DNA of 64,000 nucleotides from Helicobacter sp. 10-6591. GTDB lineage: Bacteria > Campylobacterota > Campylobacteria > Campylobacterales > Helicobacteraceae. A model generated the notes under the pieces. The model was not told the DNA's origin. It did no database searches and was given only the letters and a program-made list of their open reading frames with translations. The stretch spans positions 92,811 to 156,810 of the forward strand of contig NZ_NHYK01000001.1 in assembly GCF_003288805.1 (NCBI RefSeq), in the 5' to 3' direction. Positions 1-8,916 of the stretch are shown one piece after another. A program made the translations under genes and the position numbers. Within the stretch, counting starts at the first letter, position 1; each line of letters opens with the position of its first letter.

Positions 1-2
1 AT

Positions 3-239
3 CTCAAAGACATACAAGATCCCAAGTCCCAAGAGTATTGTGTAATAGCGGCTTATAATACCGGAAGTGGAAATGTGCTACGTGCTTTTCATAAAGACAG
101 AAAGCAAGCCATTGCCAGAATAAACTCTATGTCATCACAACAGGTTTATAAGCATTTGGTCGCACATTTGACAGAAGATGAGGCAAGACGTTATGTGCAA
201 AAAGTCACCAATTTCAAAAAGCAATACATAGGACTATAG
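3..239 (+). CDS. Lytic transglycosylase, C-terminal fragment (MltC/SLT type), 5' end outside window
   Basis: An open frame enters from the window edge and stops with TAG directly before the next ATG, giving 78 codons. The fragment contains the VIAAYNTGSGNV block, the conserved AYNxGxGxV part of the SLT (GH23) lytic transglycosylase fold. This is followed by the helical tail, including a Q-V-Y-K-H-L segment where MltC-type enzymes usually have a Y-x-x-L run. The family cleaves the glycan strand of peptidoglycan, forming 1,6-anhydromuramyl ends, in the periplasm. The catalytic glutamate and any signal peptide lie upstream and cannot be judged. Family membership is fairly sure; MltC rather than another SLT protein is an inference. 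Confidence 0.75.
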   Translation, partial: LKDIQDPKSQEYCVIAAYNTGSGNVLRAFHKDRKQAIARINSMSSQQVYKHLVAHLTEDEARRYVQKVTNFKKQYIGL

Positions 240-965
240 ATGAAGATTTTTGAGTTTGTGCCAGATTCTAAAATATGCAGCTATCTTAGCGATCGACAAA
301 GCACTATGCGCTATTTTTATATTGATGAATGTTCAGATTCCTTTTATCTAGGGTTATTAGAACGCGGCTGGAGGAGATTTGGGAATCATTTCTTTGTCCC
401 AATATGCAATCGATGCACAGAATGCATCTCTATCCGCACCTTAGTCAAAGATTTCAAATTTAGCAAAAACCATAAAAGAGTGATAAAAAATAACCAAAAC
501 ACCCTATTACACATACAAAAACCTAGTGTCAGCGACAAACATCTCATTCTTTACAACAAATACCATAAATATATGGAGCAGAAAAAATCTTGGGAATACA
601 CACCAATCACCAGACAATCATATATGGAGATGTTTGTCGATGGAGCTGAAAACTTTGGATATGAATTTTTGTACTTTACAGATTCTAAGCTTGTGGGCAT
701 AGGACTTACGGATATTGTCAAAGACAGTGTAAGCGCTGTGTATTTTTTCTATGACCATGATTATTCACACTTGAGCCTAGGGACATTTAATATCCTTATG
801 CAATTAAAATTCGCGCAAGAAAACAATTTACGCTACTTCTATCCGGGATATTGGATAAAAGATCACTACTGCATGGGCTACAAAGAACGTTTCATGCCAT
901 TTGAATACCTACACAATGCCCCGGATATTTTTGACAAGCTTGATTGGCGTAAGTATGAAAAATAG
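240..965 (+). CDS. bpt: Aspartate/glutamate leucyltransferase (N-end rule) Bpt
   Basis: This 241-residue protein matches the bacterial arginyltransferase-like family in length and layout. The N-terminal ATE domain has the cysteine cluster C56-N-R-C-T-E-C62 followed by ISIR. The C-terminal part has the GNAT-like stretch with YFFYDHDYSHLSLG and the closing GYKERFMPFEYL. Bpt transfers leucine from Leu-tRNA to proteins with N-terminal Asp or Glu, marking them for ClpS/ClpAP degradation in the cytoplasm. The start ATG abuts the stop of the transglycosylase gene, and the 3' end overlaps thiE by 11 bases, so the three genes probably form one transcription unit. Leu specificity is inferred from the bacterial subfamily. 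Confidence 0.88.
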   Translation: MKIFEFVPDSKICSYLSDRQSTMRYFYIDECSDSFYLGLLERGWRRFGNHFFVPICNRCTECISIRTLVKDFKFSKNHKRVIKNNQNTLLHIQKPSVSDKHLILYNKYHKYMEQKKSWEYTPITRQSYMEMFVDGAENFGYEFLYFTDSKLVGIGLTDIVKDSVSAVYFFYDHDYSHLSLGTFNILMQLKFAQENNLRYFYPGYWIKDHYCMGYKERFMPFEYLHNAPDIFDKLDWRKYEK

Positions 966-1641
966 CTTACTGCATGGAATCTATGGCATAAGCGATGAAG
1001 TCTTAACACCTTTTAGCAGCATCAGAGAACAACTCCAAGAAGCAATAGATGGCGGAGTAAAAATATTCCAGCTAAGAGATAAAAACAGCAGTGATGAGGA
1101 TATTATAGAGGATATTTATCACTTAAATGATATTTGTGCTAAAAACAATATACTCTTTGTTCTTAATGACCGTGTAGAGATGGCTATAAATCTGAAATTG
1201 CCATCTCTACACTTAGGAGTTCATGGCATTAAAGACAAACCATCTGTACCCACAAAAACCCACAACAACAAAGCCCACTATCTTGAAGAGTTTGCTGCTG
1301 TACGCGCAAGATTCTCTGGTATTTTAGGAGCTTCATCCTATGGGGATATTATGCTTGCTTGTGAGTTAGAAAAATTAGGAGCGGATTATGTGGCATTTGG
1401 TTCTGTATTTCCTTCTACTACTAAGCCAAATGCTGCATGCATAGAAAGAGAAATACTGGCTCAAGCAAAAAAAACTCTAAAGATTCCTATCTGTGCTATT
1501 GGTGGAATTAGTAAATATAATATAAGTTTGCTAAAAAATGCTGATATGTGCGCTGTAGTAAAGAGTTTATGGATTGGAAATCCAAAAGAAAATGCTTCTA
1601 TGCTTTTAAATAATTGGAATCCAATAAAACCAATATGCTAG
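955..1641 (+). CDS. thiE: Thiamine-phosphate synthase ThiE
   Basis: ThiE joins HMP-pyrophosphate and thiazole phosphate to make thiamine monophosphate. The 228-residue product is a TIM barrel with family hallmarks: the LRDKN phosphate-binding strand near residue 35, NDRVEMA, LHLG, the GASSYGD block, and the long GADYVAFGSVFPSTTK motif near 135-150, then CAIGGI. I chose the ATG at 955 because the protein then begins just before the first barrel strand. The open frame reaches upstream to 901 but that part has no family resemblance. It overlaps bpt by 11 bases. No other thiamine gene is adjacent. Confidence 0.88.
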   Translation: MKNSLLHGIYGISDEVLTPFSSIREQLQEAIDGGVKIFQLRDKNSSDEDIIEDIYHLNDICAKNNILFVLNDRVEMAINLKLPSLHLGVHGIKDKPSVPTKTHNNKAHYLEEFAAVRARFSGILGASSYGDIMLACELEKLGADYVAFGSVFPSTTKPNAACIEREILAQAKKTLKIPICAIGGISKYNISLLKNADMCAVVKSLWIGNPKENASMLLNNWNPIKPIC

Positions 1642-2372
1642 TGCCTCTTTTGATTACTGAGGGTATTTCTGAACTTCCACTTCCCCCAAGCTCATATTTT
1701 AAAACTATAAACAAGTTCCTTAAACCTCTACCAGCAATTGAGCCACTTCTTACAAATTTAAAAACTCTAGAATCTCATGAACAAAACAATCCAAAAGTAC
1801 TATTGATTTTTATTGGTGGATTTATGGATAGCAAACACCTGGCGGTTTTTAGAGAGTTTGCGAGCTTTACACAAAATAAGTGCAGCAAATTCGCAACCAT
1901 TACCGCTAAGGCATATGCAACTTTTAATAGCAAAGCACTCTTTAGAGCGTGGTTGCCCATTCTTATTGACCAAGAATATGAGTTATATATTATTTCACAT
2001 AGCTGGGGAGCTGCGAATATATTAAAAGTGTTGAGCGCTTTTGAAAAAAGTAAAAATCCATTACCAAAAAATTCAATAAAACTTCTTATAACCCTTGATC
2101 CTGTTGGTTATTGGCGTCTTAAGCAAAAGCCAACAAATATACAAAAGTGGATAAATATTTATATAGAGGACAAATGGCGTGTGTTGAAAGTATCAAATCT
2201 TTGCTCTTATATAGGGCATGCTTGGAATCATTGCAATAACGCTGATAAAGAAATTATACTTACAAATTATCACTCTAATGGTATAAGTGATAAAATTTTA
2301 CATCATGCAAGCGTAGGAAGCATGCTAAAAGCATTCAACAATGAGAAGGACTTTTTATCTAAAATCTTGTAA
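1635..2372 (+). CDS. Alpha/beta-hydrolase (lipase-like), function unknown
   Basis: The 245-residue product has an alpha/beta-hydrolase layout. There is an oxyanion-type strand LLIFIGGF, a nucleophile elbow S-H-S-W-G near residue 125 (serine in the middle), an acid candidate in TLDPVG, and a late histidine in the HHASVG segment. No signal peptide is evident. I do not recognise a substrate. The ATG at 1635 overlaps thiE by 7 bases; a TTG at 1614 is an alternative start and neither has a convincing ribosome binding site. The 3' end overlaps the convergent MATE gene by 14 bases. It is probably co-transcribed with bpt and thiE. The family call is reasonable; the function is unknown. Confidence 0.6.
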   Translation: MLVPLLITEGISELPLPPSSYFKTINKFLKPLPAIEPLLTNLKTLESHEQNNPKVLLIFIGGFMDSKHLAVFREFASFTQNKCSKFATITAKAYATFNSKALFRAWLPILIDQEYELYIISHSWGAANILKVLSAFEKSKNPLPKNSIKLLITLDPVGYWRLKQKPTNIQKWINIYIEDKWRVLKVSNLCSYIGHAWNHCNNADKEIILTNYHSNGISDKILHHASVGSMLKAFNNEKDFLSKIL

Positions 2373-3708
2373 TAAATTTTTCCCAGATTCTATATTTAAA
2401 CATACATGCAAAAAAACAGGCTCTCAAATAAGTCTCTAAAAAAATAATTAAAAATAAAAAAATCACATTTTGTTCAAAATACACACATAAATACATTGGT
2501 GTAATTCGCAAAAACCAGATACTGCAAACATTAAGCAATAAGGAAAGTTTAGTGGCACCACCACCGCGCAATGCCCCATCAAGACAAAATATCCAAATAA
2601 GTGGAATCTGTGAAAGACCGACTGCAAGGATATAGTAGAAACTATTTTGCAATACGCTGCTTTGATTGCTAAAAATGCTTGCTAATTCCATAGCAAAGAC
2701 ACAAATAACCAATCCTAAGATTCCCATCACACAACTTGCAATCAATAAAAGTGTCTTGATGAATCCATAAGCAAGCTTTATTTGTCCTCTGCCTAAGCTT
2801 TGTCCAACAAGCACCATTGCTGCAACTTGAAAGCCAAATCCTGGCATCAAAATAAATGACTCCACTTTTGATCCTATTTGGAATCCTGCTATTGTGTCTA
2901 AACCATAAGAGCTCACAAATTTTTGGGTTAAAATCAATGAAAAAATTGTCAAAAATCGCTCGATTCCAGCAGGAATACCAATATTCAGCATTTGCTTGAA
3001 AAATCCCAGTTTAAAAACCCAAAAAATATTTAATTTCGTGTTATTGAAAACAATAAACCAAAATAGCAATGATGCTTCCACAAACATGACGATCAGGCTG
3101 CTTAATGCCGCGCCTATAATGCCAAACCCACCTAGCTCAAAGCTTCCTAATTCTAACCCATTGATTAAGATGATATTCAAAATGACATTAAGAGTCGTCG
3201 TGAAAGTTTTGATATACATTATGCATTTGGTATCTCCAATGCCTGAAAGTGCAGCAATAAAGATTGTCTTGAGCAATAAAGCTGGTATATAAAGTAGCGT
3301 GATAGACAAATATTGTGCGCCGAGTTCATGTGCCTGAGTACTCACACCCTTACCCATCCATTCAAAATAGGATTCAATGAACGCAAAAAACACTATTACA
3401 ACAGGCACAGATATTAAAAGCACACTTATAGTGCTTGTACCTACAATTTCATTCATGGCTTTAAAATCTCTCGCACCATAGAATCTAGCCACTTGCGCAC
3501 TTGTACCAACAAAAAAGATTGTCGTGATAGCAAATAAAATCATAATATAGTTTAAACTCACGCCGAGCGCTACAATATGGTGTGTTGAGATTTGCGAAAC
3601 AAAATACCAGCTTACTAGTAGATTCAAAGTATCTAGCAGAGAATTGGCGCCACTAGGCAAAGCAATTGTAAAAATTTTTTTGCATTTTTGGGTGAAGGTA
3701 TAGTGCAT
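2359..3708 (-). CDS. MATE-family multidrug/toxin exporter
   Basis: This 449-residue, highly hydrophobic protein has about twelve predicted membrane helices in two halves, as in the MATE (NorM/DinF) antiporters that expel cationic drugs or metabolites using Na+ or H+. Features seen are IALPSGANSLLDTLN at the N terminus and the linker motifs VGTSAQVARFYGARD and GQSLGRG in equivalent positions of the two halves. I start it at the ATG at 3708, two bases after the stop of the upstream methyltransferase, which suggests translational coupling. The open frame extends 12 codons further but would overlap that gene. Substrate unknown. Confidence 0.85.
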   Translation of the reverse strand: MHYTFTQKCKKIFTIALPSGANSLLDTLNLLVSWYFVSQISTHHIVALGVSLNYIMILFAITTIFFVGTSAQVARFYGARDFKAMNEIVGTSTISVLLISVPVVIVFFAFIESYFEWMGKGVSTQAHELGAQYLSITLLYIPALLLKTIFIAALSGIGDTKCIMYIKTFTTTLNVILNIILINGLELGSFELGGFGIIGAALSSLIVMFVEASLLFWFIVFNNTKLNIFWVFKLGFFKQMLNIGIPAGIERFLTIFSLILTQKFVSSYGLDTIAGFQIGSKVESFILMPGFGFQVAAMVLVGQSLGRGQIKLAYGFIKTLLLIASCVMGILGLVICVFAMELASIFSNQSSVLQNSFYYILAVGLSQIPLIWIFCLDGALRGGGATKLSLLLNVCSIWFLRITPMYLCVYFEQNVIFLFLIIFLETYLRACFFACMFKYRIWEKFITRF

Positions 3709-3710
3709 GG

Positions 3711-4289
3711 TTAAATTTTTTGTGCCACAAACATCTGGACACAATGTGGTGTATTAGCACGAAAAATACATTTATGCTCATCGCACAAAACATTGAATCC
3801 ACTAAACTCTTTGCGAATCTCACCATCTCTTAGTGTCCGATTCAGACTGATTGAAGTAGTTTGGAGTGGAAAAAATCCATCTGGAGCTTGAGCAAAACTC
3901 TCATAGAAAAATAACCCATTGGGATTGAGGCAGTTTTTGATTTGCACAAAAAGATTCCGGTCTAAAAAATAAAAATCAGCTATCACATCATAATTTTTGT
4001 TTAAAACAAAAGTATCCAAATCAACCAGTTGAGCATCTATACGCGCAAAGTCTTTAAGAAACTCTAAAGCTACACTAGAAATATCTAATGCCTCTACTTC
4101 AAAACCAAGTTGTGCTAGAAACTTGCTATTACGTCCATTGCCACAGGCTATATCTAGGGCTTTAGTAGCGCCTCTGTTTTTCATTGAAAGTAAAAGCGGA
4201 GTAAACTTTACTAAAAGCATACTTGGAGATGTAGGTGTAATATTTTTATTTTTGTAGCGTTCATCCCAAATTGATGCATCCTCTTTCAC
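3711..4289 (-). CDS. SAM-dependent methyltransferase, TehB-like
   Basis: This is a class I methyltransferase of about 192 residues. It has a WDERYK opening, the SAM-binding motif LDIACGNGRNSKFLA (motif I), then the acidic strand end VEALDIS (motif II), and a late strand with FFYESF. This pattern resembles TehB-type enzymes and small-molecule methyltransferases. I prefer the GTG at 4289, which follows a strong purine-rich Shine-Dalgarno run (GGGGAGGG). A TTG at 4313 is also in frame. It lies immediately upstream of the MATE gene, suggesting a modify-and-export pair, but the substrate is unknown. Confidence 0.75.
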   Translation of the reverse strand: MKEDASIWDERYKNKNITPTSPSMLLVKFTPLLLSMKNRGATKALDIACGNGRNSKFLAQLGFEVEALDISSVALEFLKDFARIDAQLVDLDTFVLNKNYDVIADFYFLDRNLFVQIKNCLNPNGLFFYESFAQAPDGFFPLQTTSISLNRTLRDGEIRKEFSGFNVLCDEHKCIFRANTPHCVQMFVAQKI

Positions 4290-4611
4290 ATTCCCTCCCC
4301 TATTTGAAGCCAAGAATCATCGTATCTCAGGAATAAACAGCCTAAATTTTTATATGAACGATAACCCGATTATTTTTTAAAAACTTTTTTGCACCGCGAG
4401 TCTAAGTACGACTATTCTTGTACGGAGTATCATAAAGAATCTGTACAAGAAATTATCATTTATATATAAGGGTTTAGAAGCCAGGCCTGCCCTACTCTAT
4501 AAAAGCAATCATCCCTGTAACAAACTGCTAGCAGTTTGTTACAGAGCCTTGCTTCCAAACCTAAAGTACTTAATTTTGATGTGGCCTATAAAAATAGAAT
4601 TCAGACTTGTA
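4290..4611. other. Intergenic region with strong inverted repeats, no gene seen
   Basis: This is a gap of about 320 bases between the methyltransferase start and the oorC stop. No protein-coding frame or tRNA fold was found. It holds a perfect 30-base palindrome (4515-4544) nested in an imperfect outer stem (GGTTTAGAAGC near 4471 pairing with GCTTCCAAACC near 4551). A second stem (4415-4423 with 4443-4451) lies nearby. It could encode a structured RNA or be a mobile-element relic. Confidence 0.5.
4515..4544. repeat. Perfect 30-base palindrome
   Basis: Fifteen bases starting CTGTAACAAACTGCT at 4515 are followed with no spacer by their exact reverse complement. It lies 67 bases downstream of the oorC stop. 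There is no T-run on either side, so it does not look like a standard intrinsic terminator. Confidence 0.85.
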
Positions 4612-5169
4612 TTAGTTTTGCTGTAATGCTTGCAATGCATAATGTTCACCTAATTCATAGGCCTTTTTATTAACTTCTCTCACTTTTGCTGGGACTTTCT
4701 CAAGCATAGTTTCAATCACAATATCTTTATCTACACATTTTGTCATTGCAATTGTTATAGCAAGCGCTACAACTGATTGGGTCACAACATTGCCTACTTC
4801 TTCTTTGGCAATAGTAATAATGGGGATTTCATAGATTCTGAACTTTTCTTTATCTTGTTCGCTGGGCTTTACAAGATTTGGTTCTACAACGATTATTTGG
4901 CCTTGTTTGACGCCACTTTTAAAAGAGTCATAACTTACCTGCGCTGTTGAAAGCATAAAATCAATTTCACCTTCATTTGCATAAGGATAAAGGATCTCTT
5001 GACTATCAAGCAAAATATCCACTTTTGTAGGACCACCACGCACCTGGCTCGTATAAGTCGCAGCCTTTACTCCATAACCTTTATCTTTTATCTTAGCTTC
5101 TGCCAGAATCTCTCCTGCTAATAATACCCCTTGCCCGCCAACTCCGGTAAATCGTAGTTGAAATTCCAT
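4612..5169 (-). CDS. oorC: 2-oxoglutarate:acceptor oxidoreductase, gamma subunit
   Basis: OorC is the gamma subunit of the four-subunit 2-oxoglutarate oxidoreductase, which replaces 2-oxoglutarate dehydrogenase in Helicobacter and Campylobacter and passes electrons from 2-oxoglutarate decarboxylation to flavodoxin or quinone-linked acceptors. The 185-residue protein has the gamma-domain signatures FTGVGGQGVLLAGEILA at the N terminus and TYTSQVRGGPTKVDI near residue 40. It is the last gene of oorDABC, 3 bases after oorB. Length and order fit the family. Confidence 0.93.
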   Translation of the reverse strand: MEFQLRFTGVGGQGVLLAGEILAEAKIKDKGYGVKAATYTSQVRGGPTKVDILLDSQEILYPYANEGEIDFMLSTAQVSYDSFKSGVKQGQIIVVEPNLVKPSEQDKEKFRIYEIPIITIAKEEVGNVVTQSVVALAITIAMTKCVDKDIVIETMLEKVPAKVREVNKKAYELGEHYALQALQQN

Positions 5170-5172
5170 GGC

Positions 5173-6000
5173 CTAATTTCCTCCCTTAGCTTGTGCTCTT
5201 TTAATAACTTCATCATAAGCCTTGCAATATTCCATTCTGCTTGTATCGTGTCGAAGTATTCCTGTTGGGAACTTATCTTTTCTCTCTTCATCGCTTAAAG
5301 TTTCAAATTTATTTTTCGAAACAAGCCGAGATTCTATCCAGTTAAGCATCTGCGTAGCTTCACCCATTTTATTTTTTCGTCCAAGGTTGATATGGCAGTT
5401 GCTATGAATGTCAAAGAAACTGAAACCCTCGTGCGTAAAACCTTCAACTAAAACTTTTTCCAGTTTTTTAGGACTTAAAATACTTTCTCTTGCGACAAAA
5501 CTAGCTCCAGCAGCCATAGCGATACTTGCAGGATCAAAACTTGGATCAATATTGCCATATTGTGCAGTTACTGTCCAAAAACCTCTTGGTGTGGTTGGGG
5601 AAGTTTGAGAATTTGTTAGACCATAAATAAAATTATTGATAAGCACCAAATTAATATCAATATTGCGACGACAAGCATGTATTGTGTGATTCCCACCAAT
5701 TGCCAAACAATCGCCATCACCGGAAATAACGATCACTTTTTTCTCGGGATTTGCAAGCTTTATACCAGTAGCGTAAGCAAGTGTTCTCCCATGTGTAGTA
5801 TGCACAGTATTGCAATTCACATAAGAAGAAAATCTCCCGCTACACCCAATACCACTGACGATGCATACATCATCCATATTCCATCCTAGCGAATCAATAG
5901 CTCTAATAACTGCTTTTAACACTACACCATCACCACAACCCCAACACCAAAGTGTTGGCATTTTATCCATTCGTAGATACTCCTCGTAATTGAATGCCAT
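5173..6000 (-). CDS. oorB: 2-oxoglutarate:acceptor oxidoreductase, beta subunit (TPP-binding)
   Basis: This is the thiamine-pyrophosphate-binding beta subunit (275 residues). It shows the CWGCGDG motif near residue 19, the TPP/Mg motif GDGDCLAIGGNH near 95-106 with the downstream NNFIYG, and SQTSPTTPRG. These place it in the 2-oxoacid:ferredoxin oxidoreductase beta family. It performs the decarboxylation step with OorA. Two bases separate it from oorA and three from oorC, so the genes are probably translationally coupled. Confidence 0.94.
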   Translation of the reverse strand: MAFNYEEYLRMDKMPTLWCWGCGDGVVLKAVIRAIDSLGWNMDDVCIVSGIGCSGRFSSYVNCNTVHTTHGRTLAYATGIKLANPEKKVIVISGDGDCLAIGGNHTIHACRRNIDINLVLINNFIYGLTNSQTSPTTPRGFWTVTAQYGNIDPSFDPASIAMAAGASFVARESILSPKKLEKVLVEGFTHEGFSFFDIHSNCHINLGRKNKMGEATQMLNWIESRLVSKNKFETLSDEERKDKFPTGILRHDTSRMEYCKAYDEVIKRAQAKGGN

Positions 6001-6002
6001 CG

Positions 6003-7121
6003 TTAAAACTCCTGTATCTTTTGAATGATTTCAGTAGGAGAAATGCTCCTGCCATTCGCTTTGCCTAAAAACGCTACTTCTCTTTGCAAAACACGCTCTA
6101 CCTCTTGGATATATTGTCCTTTGTTAAGCTCTACCACAAGAATCTTTTTGATTTTGTCTCCCAAAGCTTTCAATTGTTTTTTGGGACTTGGCCAAAGTGT
6201 GATCGGACGAAACATACCAACTTTTTTTTCATCTCTACGAAGTGAGCTTATAGCCTCTTTTACAGCTAAGGATACAGATCCATAGCATACTACGGCTATC
6301 TCTGCATCTTCTAGATAATATTCCTCAAACTCGACAATATCATCAATATTATTCTCTATTTTGCTAAAAAGCCTATCAATAAGGTTTTGGGATAGTTTTT
6401 CGTCTTCTGTTGGGAATCCACTTTCTGCATGATGTAAGCCTGTAATATGATAGCGATAGCCTTTAAAGAACGGATTCAATACAGCTGGTTTTCCGGCTTC
6501 TACTCCATAGGGTTTATAATCTTTCGGATCGCCTTTAAACTGTTCTCTGTTGATGATCTCTATTTCATGAATTTCTGGAATCTGTGCTTTTGTATGCATA
6601 TGACCAATTGTTTCATCAAGCAAAAGGAAAACAGGTGTCATATATTTTTCGGATAAATTAAATGCACGAACAGTCTGTGTATATGCTTCGCTTACATTAC
6701 CAACTGCAATTGCAATAGAACAAAAATCTCCATGACTTGGAGACTTTGTTTGATTCACATCACCTTGGGAAACACGAGTAGGTAATCCGGTCGAAGGACC
6801 TCCACGCATAACATCGACTATCACCAATGGAATTTCTGCCATGAATCCATACCCTATTTGCTCAGCTTTCAAAGAAATACCAGGACCTGAAGTTGCGGTC
6901 ATTGCTTTTTTACCACTCATTGCCGCTCCTAGCGCTACAGAGATTCCTCCGATCTCATCCTCCATTTGTATAAACTTCCCACCTCTTTTCGGTAAAGCTA
7001 CACTCATTTCGTGTGCTACTTCACTAGAAGGTGTAATCGGATACCCACCAAAAAAACTACACCCAACATCAATTGCCGCTCGCGCAACTAACTCATTCCC
7101 ACCTGTAATTACCTCTCGCAT
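6003..7121 (-). CDS. oorA: 2-oxoglutarate:acceptor oxidoreductase, alpha subunit
   Basis: This is the alpha subunit (372 residues), combining the pyrimidine-binding domain and domain II of the oxidoreductase. It begins with ITGGNELVARAAID and has GGYPITPSSE near residue 25, the typical alpha-subunit motif. Other marks are QMEDEIGGISVALGAAMSG and the TSGPGISLK loop. The subunit binds the 2-oxoacid together with TPP held by OorB. It sits 26 bases downstream of oorD in the same operon. Confidence 0.94.
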   Translation of the reverse strand: MREVITGGNELVARAAIDVGCSFFGGYPITPSSEVAHEMSVALPKRGGKFIQMEDEIGGISVALGAAMSGKKAMTATSGPGISLKAEQIGYGFMAEIPLVIVDVMRGGPSTGLPTRVSQGDVNQTKSPSHGDFCSIAIAVGNVSEAYTQTVRAFNLSEKYMTPVFLLLDETIGHMHTKAQIPEIHEIEIINREQFKGDPKDYKPYGVEAGKPAVLNPFFKGYRYHITGLHHAESGFPTEDEKLSQNLIDRLFSKIENNIDDIVEFEEYYLEDAEIAVVCYGSVSLAVKEAISSLRRDEKKVGMFRPITLWPSPKKQLKALGDKIKKILVVELNKGQYIQEVERVLQREVAFLGKANGRSISPTEIIQKIQEF

Positions 7122-7147
7122 ATATTTTCCTCCACCTACCTAAAAAA

Positions 7148-7459
7148 TTAAAGCACCATAAACTTATTTTCTTTAACAAGCCTAGCCCGTTCTTTTGCTT
7201 CTGCTGTAAGCTTGGCAAATTTAAATTCATCTTTGCTTGCAACAAATATGGCAAAATCCGGGCAATGCAGCTCACATTCATAGCAGCCTATACAACTCTC
7301 TGGATGTGCTACCGTAATAATCTTACCTAAAATCTTATGCTCATTTTTTTGCATACCAAGCACGCCGCTTGGACACAAAGATACGCATATGTCGCACCCC
7401 TTGCACCTTTGCTCATCTATCCAAACTGGAACATTCTCTGGAGCTTGTTTGATTCCCAT
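7148..7459 (-). CDS. oorD: 2-oxoglutarate:acceptor oxidoreductase, delta (ferredoxin) subunit
   Basis: This is a small electron-transfer subunit of 103 residues with two 4Fe-4S motifs: CKGCDICVSLCPSG near residue 18 and CIGCYECELHCPD near 55. It carries electrons away from the OorB active site. I chose the ATG at 7459 because AAAGAAAGGA lies a few bases upstream and the length then matches known OorD proteins (about 110). The open frame continues 48 codons upstream with no family resemblance. It is the first gene of oorDABC. Confidence 0.93.
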   Translation of the reverse strand: MGIKQAPENVPVWIDEQRCKGCDICVSLCPSGVLGMQKNEHKILGKIITVAHPESCIGCYECELHCPDFAIFVASKDEFKFAKLTAEAKERARLVKENKFMVL

Positions 7460-7570
7460 GCTTTTTCCTTTCTTTAAATAATGGTGTCCCATTAACTTTG
7501 AAGACCAAGACATCACTCTTAATCTCTTTTGTTCTTGATTCAAGTAAAAACCCTTCGTTGTTATACTGAG

Positions 7571-7577
7571 ATTATTA
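7571..7577 (-). promoter_or_regulatory. Candidate -10 box for oorDABC
   Basis: On the minus strand TAATAAT, preceded by TTTG, lies about 110 bases upstream of the chosen oorD start, between waaA and oorD. The helicobacter vegetative promoter relies mainly on the -10 box, so this is plausible. A nearby AGTATAAC at 7562-7569 is an alternative. Confidence 0.35.
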
Positions 7578-7638
7578 CAAACTAAAAAACACAAAAACTC
7601 CAATCAACATATAAAACAAAACGTGTTAGTAAAATGTA

Positions 7639-7663
7639 AAAGTTTAAATATTTATTAAACTTT
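7639..7663 (-). terminator. Possible AT-rich hairpin between waaA and oorD
   Basis: A 9-bp stem, AAAGTTTAA pairing with TTAAACTTT, closes a 7-base loop just downstream of the waaA stop. An outer TGTAAA/TTTACA pair extends it. The T-run is weak, so termination efficiency is uncertain. Confidence 0.4.
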
Positions 7664-7683
7664 ATTCAAATTTACATATCAAA

Positions 7684-8907
7684 TCACATAATCAATCCTA
7701 AAATTTCTTCAAGTGCATTCTGCTTGAATTCAACTTCTGAATTCCCCAAAGAATCGAGACTAAAAAGCGTAGTTGCTAATTCTTTGGATTCTATGAGTAT
7801 GACATTCCTAACATACGAAAATAATGCTTGTTGGTTGTAAATATATTTACCACTTATGAGTTTTACTCCAAAATATGCTGGCTCTAATGGGTTATGACCC
7901 CCAACTTTTGGCACAAAAGAACCTCCCAGGATGACCACATCACTTATATTATACATATTTATAAGCTCTCCCAACTTATCAACCACAATCACTGGATAAT
8001 TGAAAGCAATATTCCCATCCAAATTGCTTTGTGCAACGAGATCGCTAAAGCGTTTAAAATCCAACTTAGCTTTTTGTAGTATTTGGCAGACTTCTGTAAA
8101 GCGCTCTGGATGACGAGGTGCAAGCAAAAGTATAGAATCTTGGTTGGATTTGTGGAATTTTACAAACGCGCTAATAATTAGTTCTTCCTCTCCCATATGG
8201 GTGCTTGCAGCCAAAATCACCAGAGAATCTGGTTTATTATAAATAGTGCTCACTTTTGGAATATTAAGTATTTTTATATTTCCAAATACAGCTACACTAT
8301 GTGCGCCAAGTTCTTCTAAACGCTTTTTATCTTTAGTGCTTTGGGCAAGCACAATATCAATATTTTTGAATATTTCCTTATAAAATCCCTTAAGGTACTT
8401 ATAATTGCCATATGATTTATCTGAAATACGCGCATTGATAAGAAAAGTTTTTGCCCTACTCTTTTTTGCGATAAAAAACAGCATTATCCATAGCTCAGCC
8501 TCTGTAACCACGAGACTTTGAAGCGAAGTAAGGTTTTTAGCCCAAAGCGGCAAGAAAATCTCAAAAGGCAAAAACTTCACACACACATTCGTTGTATGCG
8601 AGTTCCCAAAAAGTCGCGTCGCTTCATGAAAACCAGTGTGTGTGATTGTAGTGATAAGAATTTTTGTATGAGGTTTTTTTACAAAGATAGCATTAATAAG
8701 TGGTTGCAATGATCTCACTTCACCAAAAGAGCAAGCATGAAACCAAAATTCTGGCTCAAAATTTAGACGCAAAGAAACCCCAAAAAAACGTCGTGGGATA
8801 GAATCTTTATGCTTTGAGCGGATTAAAGAGAGGAGTAAAAGAGGCAGACAAATGGCATAAACCACGATACAAGACAAAAAGTAAAAAAAAGGAAACCGCG
8901 AATGCAT
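7684..8907 (-). CDS. waaA: 3-deoxy-D-manno-octulosonic acid (Kdo) transferase
   Basis: WaaA (KdtA) adds Kdo from CMP-Kdo to lipid A precursor at the inner face of the cytoplasmic membrane. The 407-residue protein has an N-terminal membrane anchor (about residues 6-30), then FHACSFGEVRSLQPLI, whose Ser-x-Gly-Glu holds the catalytic glutamate of the family. It also has the C-terminal nucleotide-sugar site ILGGSFVPKVGGHNPLEPA. Length matches the family. It lies 9 bases downstream of pyrC in a pgm-pyrC-waaA row. Whether it adds one or two Kdo residues cannot be told. Confidence 0.93.
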   Translation of the reverse strand: MHSRFPFFYFLSCIVVYAICLPLLLLSLIRSKHKDSIPRRFFGVSLRLNFEPEFWFHACSFGEVRSLQPLINAIFVKKPHTKILITTITHTGFHEATRLFGNSHTTNVCVKFLPFEIFLPLWAKNLTSLQSLVVTEAELWIMLFFIAKKSRAKTFLINARISDKSYGNYKYLKGFYKEIFKNIDIVLAQSTKDKKRLEELGAHSVAVFGNIKILNIPKVSTIYNKPDSLVILAASTHMGEEELIISAFVKFHKSNQDSILLLAPRHPERFTEVCQILQKAKLDFKRFSDLVAQSNLDGNIAFNYPVIVVDKLGELINMYNISDVVILGGSFVPKVGGHNPLEPAYFGVKLISGKYIYNQQALFSYVRNVILIESKELATTLFSLDSLGNSEVEFKQNALEEILGLIM

Positions 8908-8916
8908 CTATGATCA

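Noticed and set aside
4515..4544. Intrinsic terminator of oorC
   Set aside because: Perfect palindrome with no loop and no T-run on either strand; other roles are as likely.
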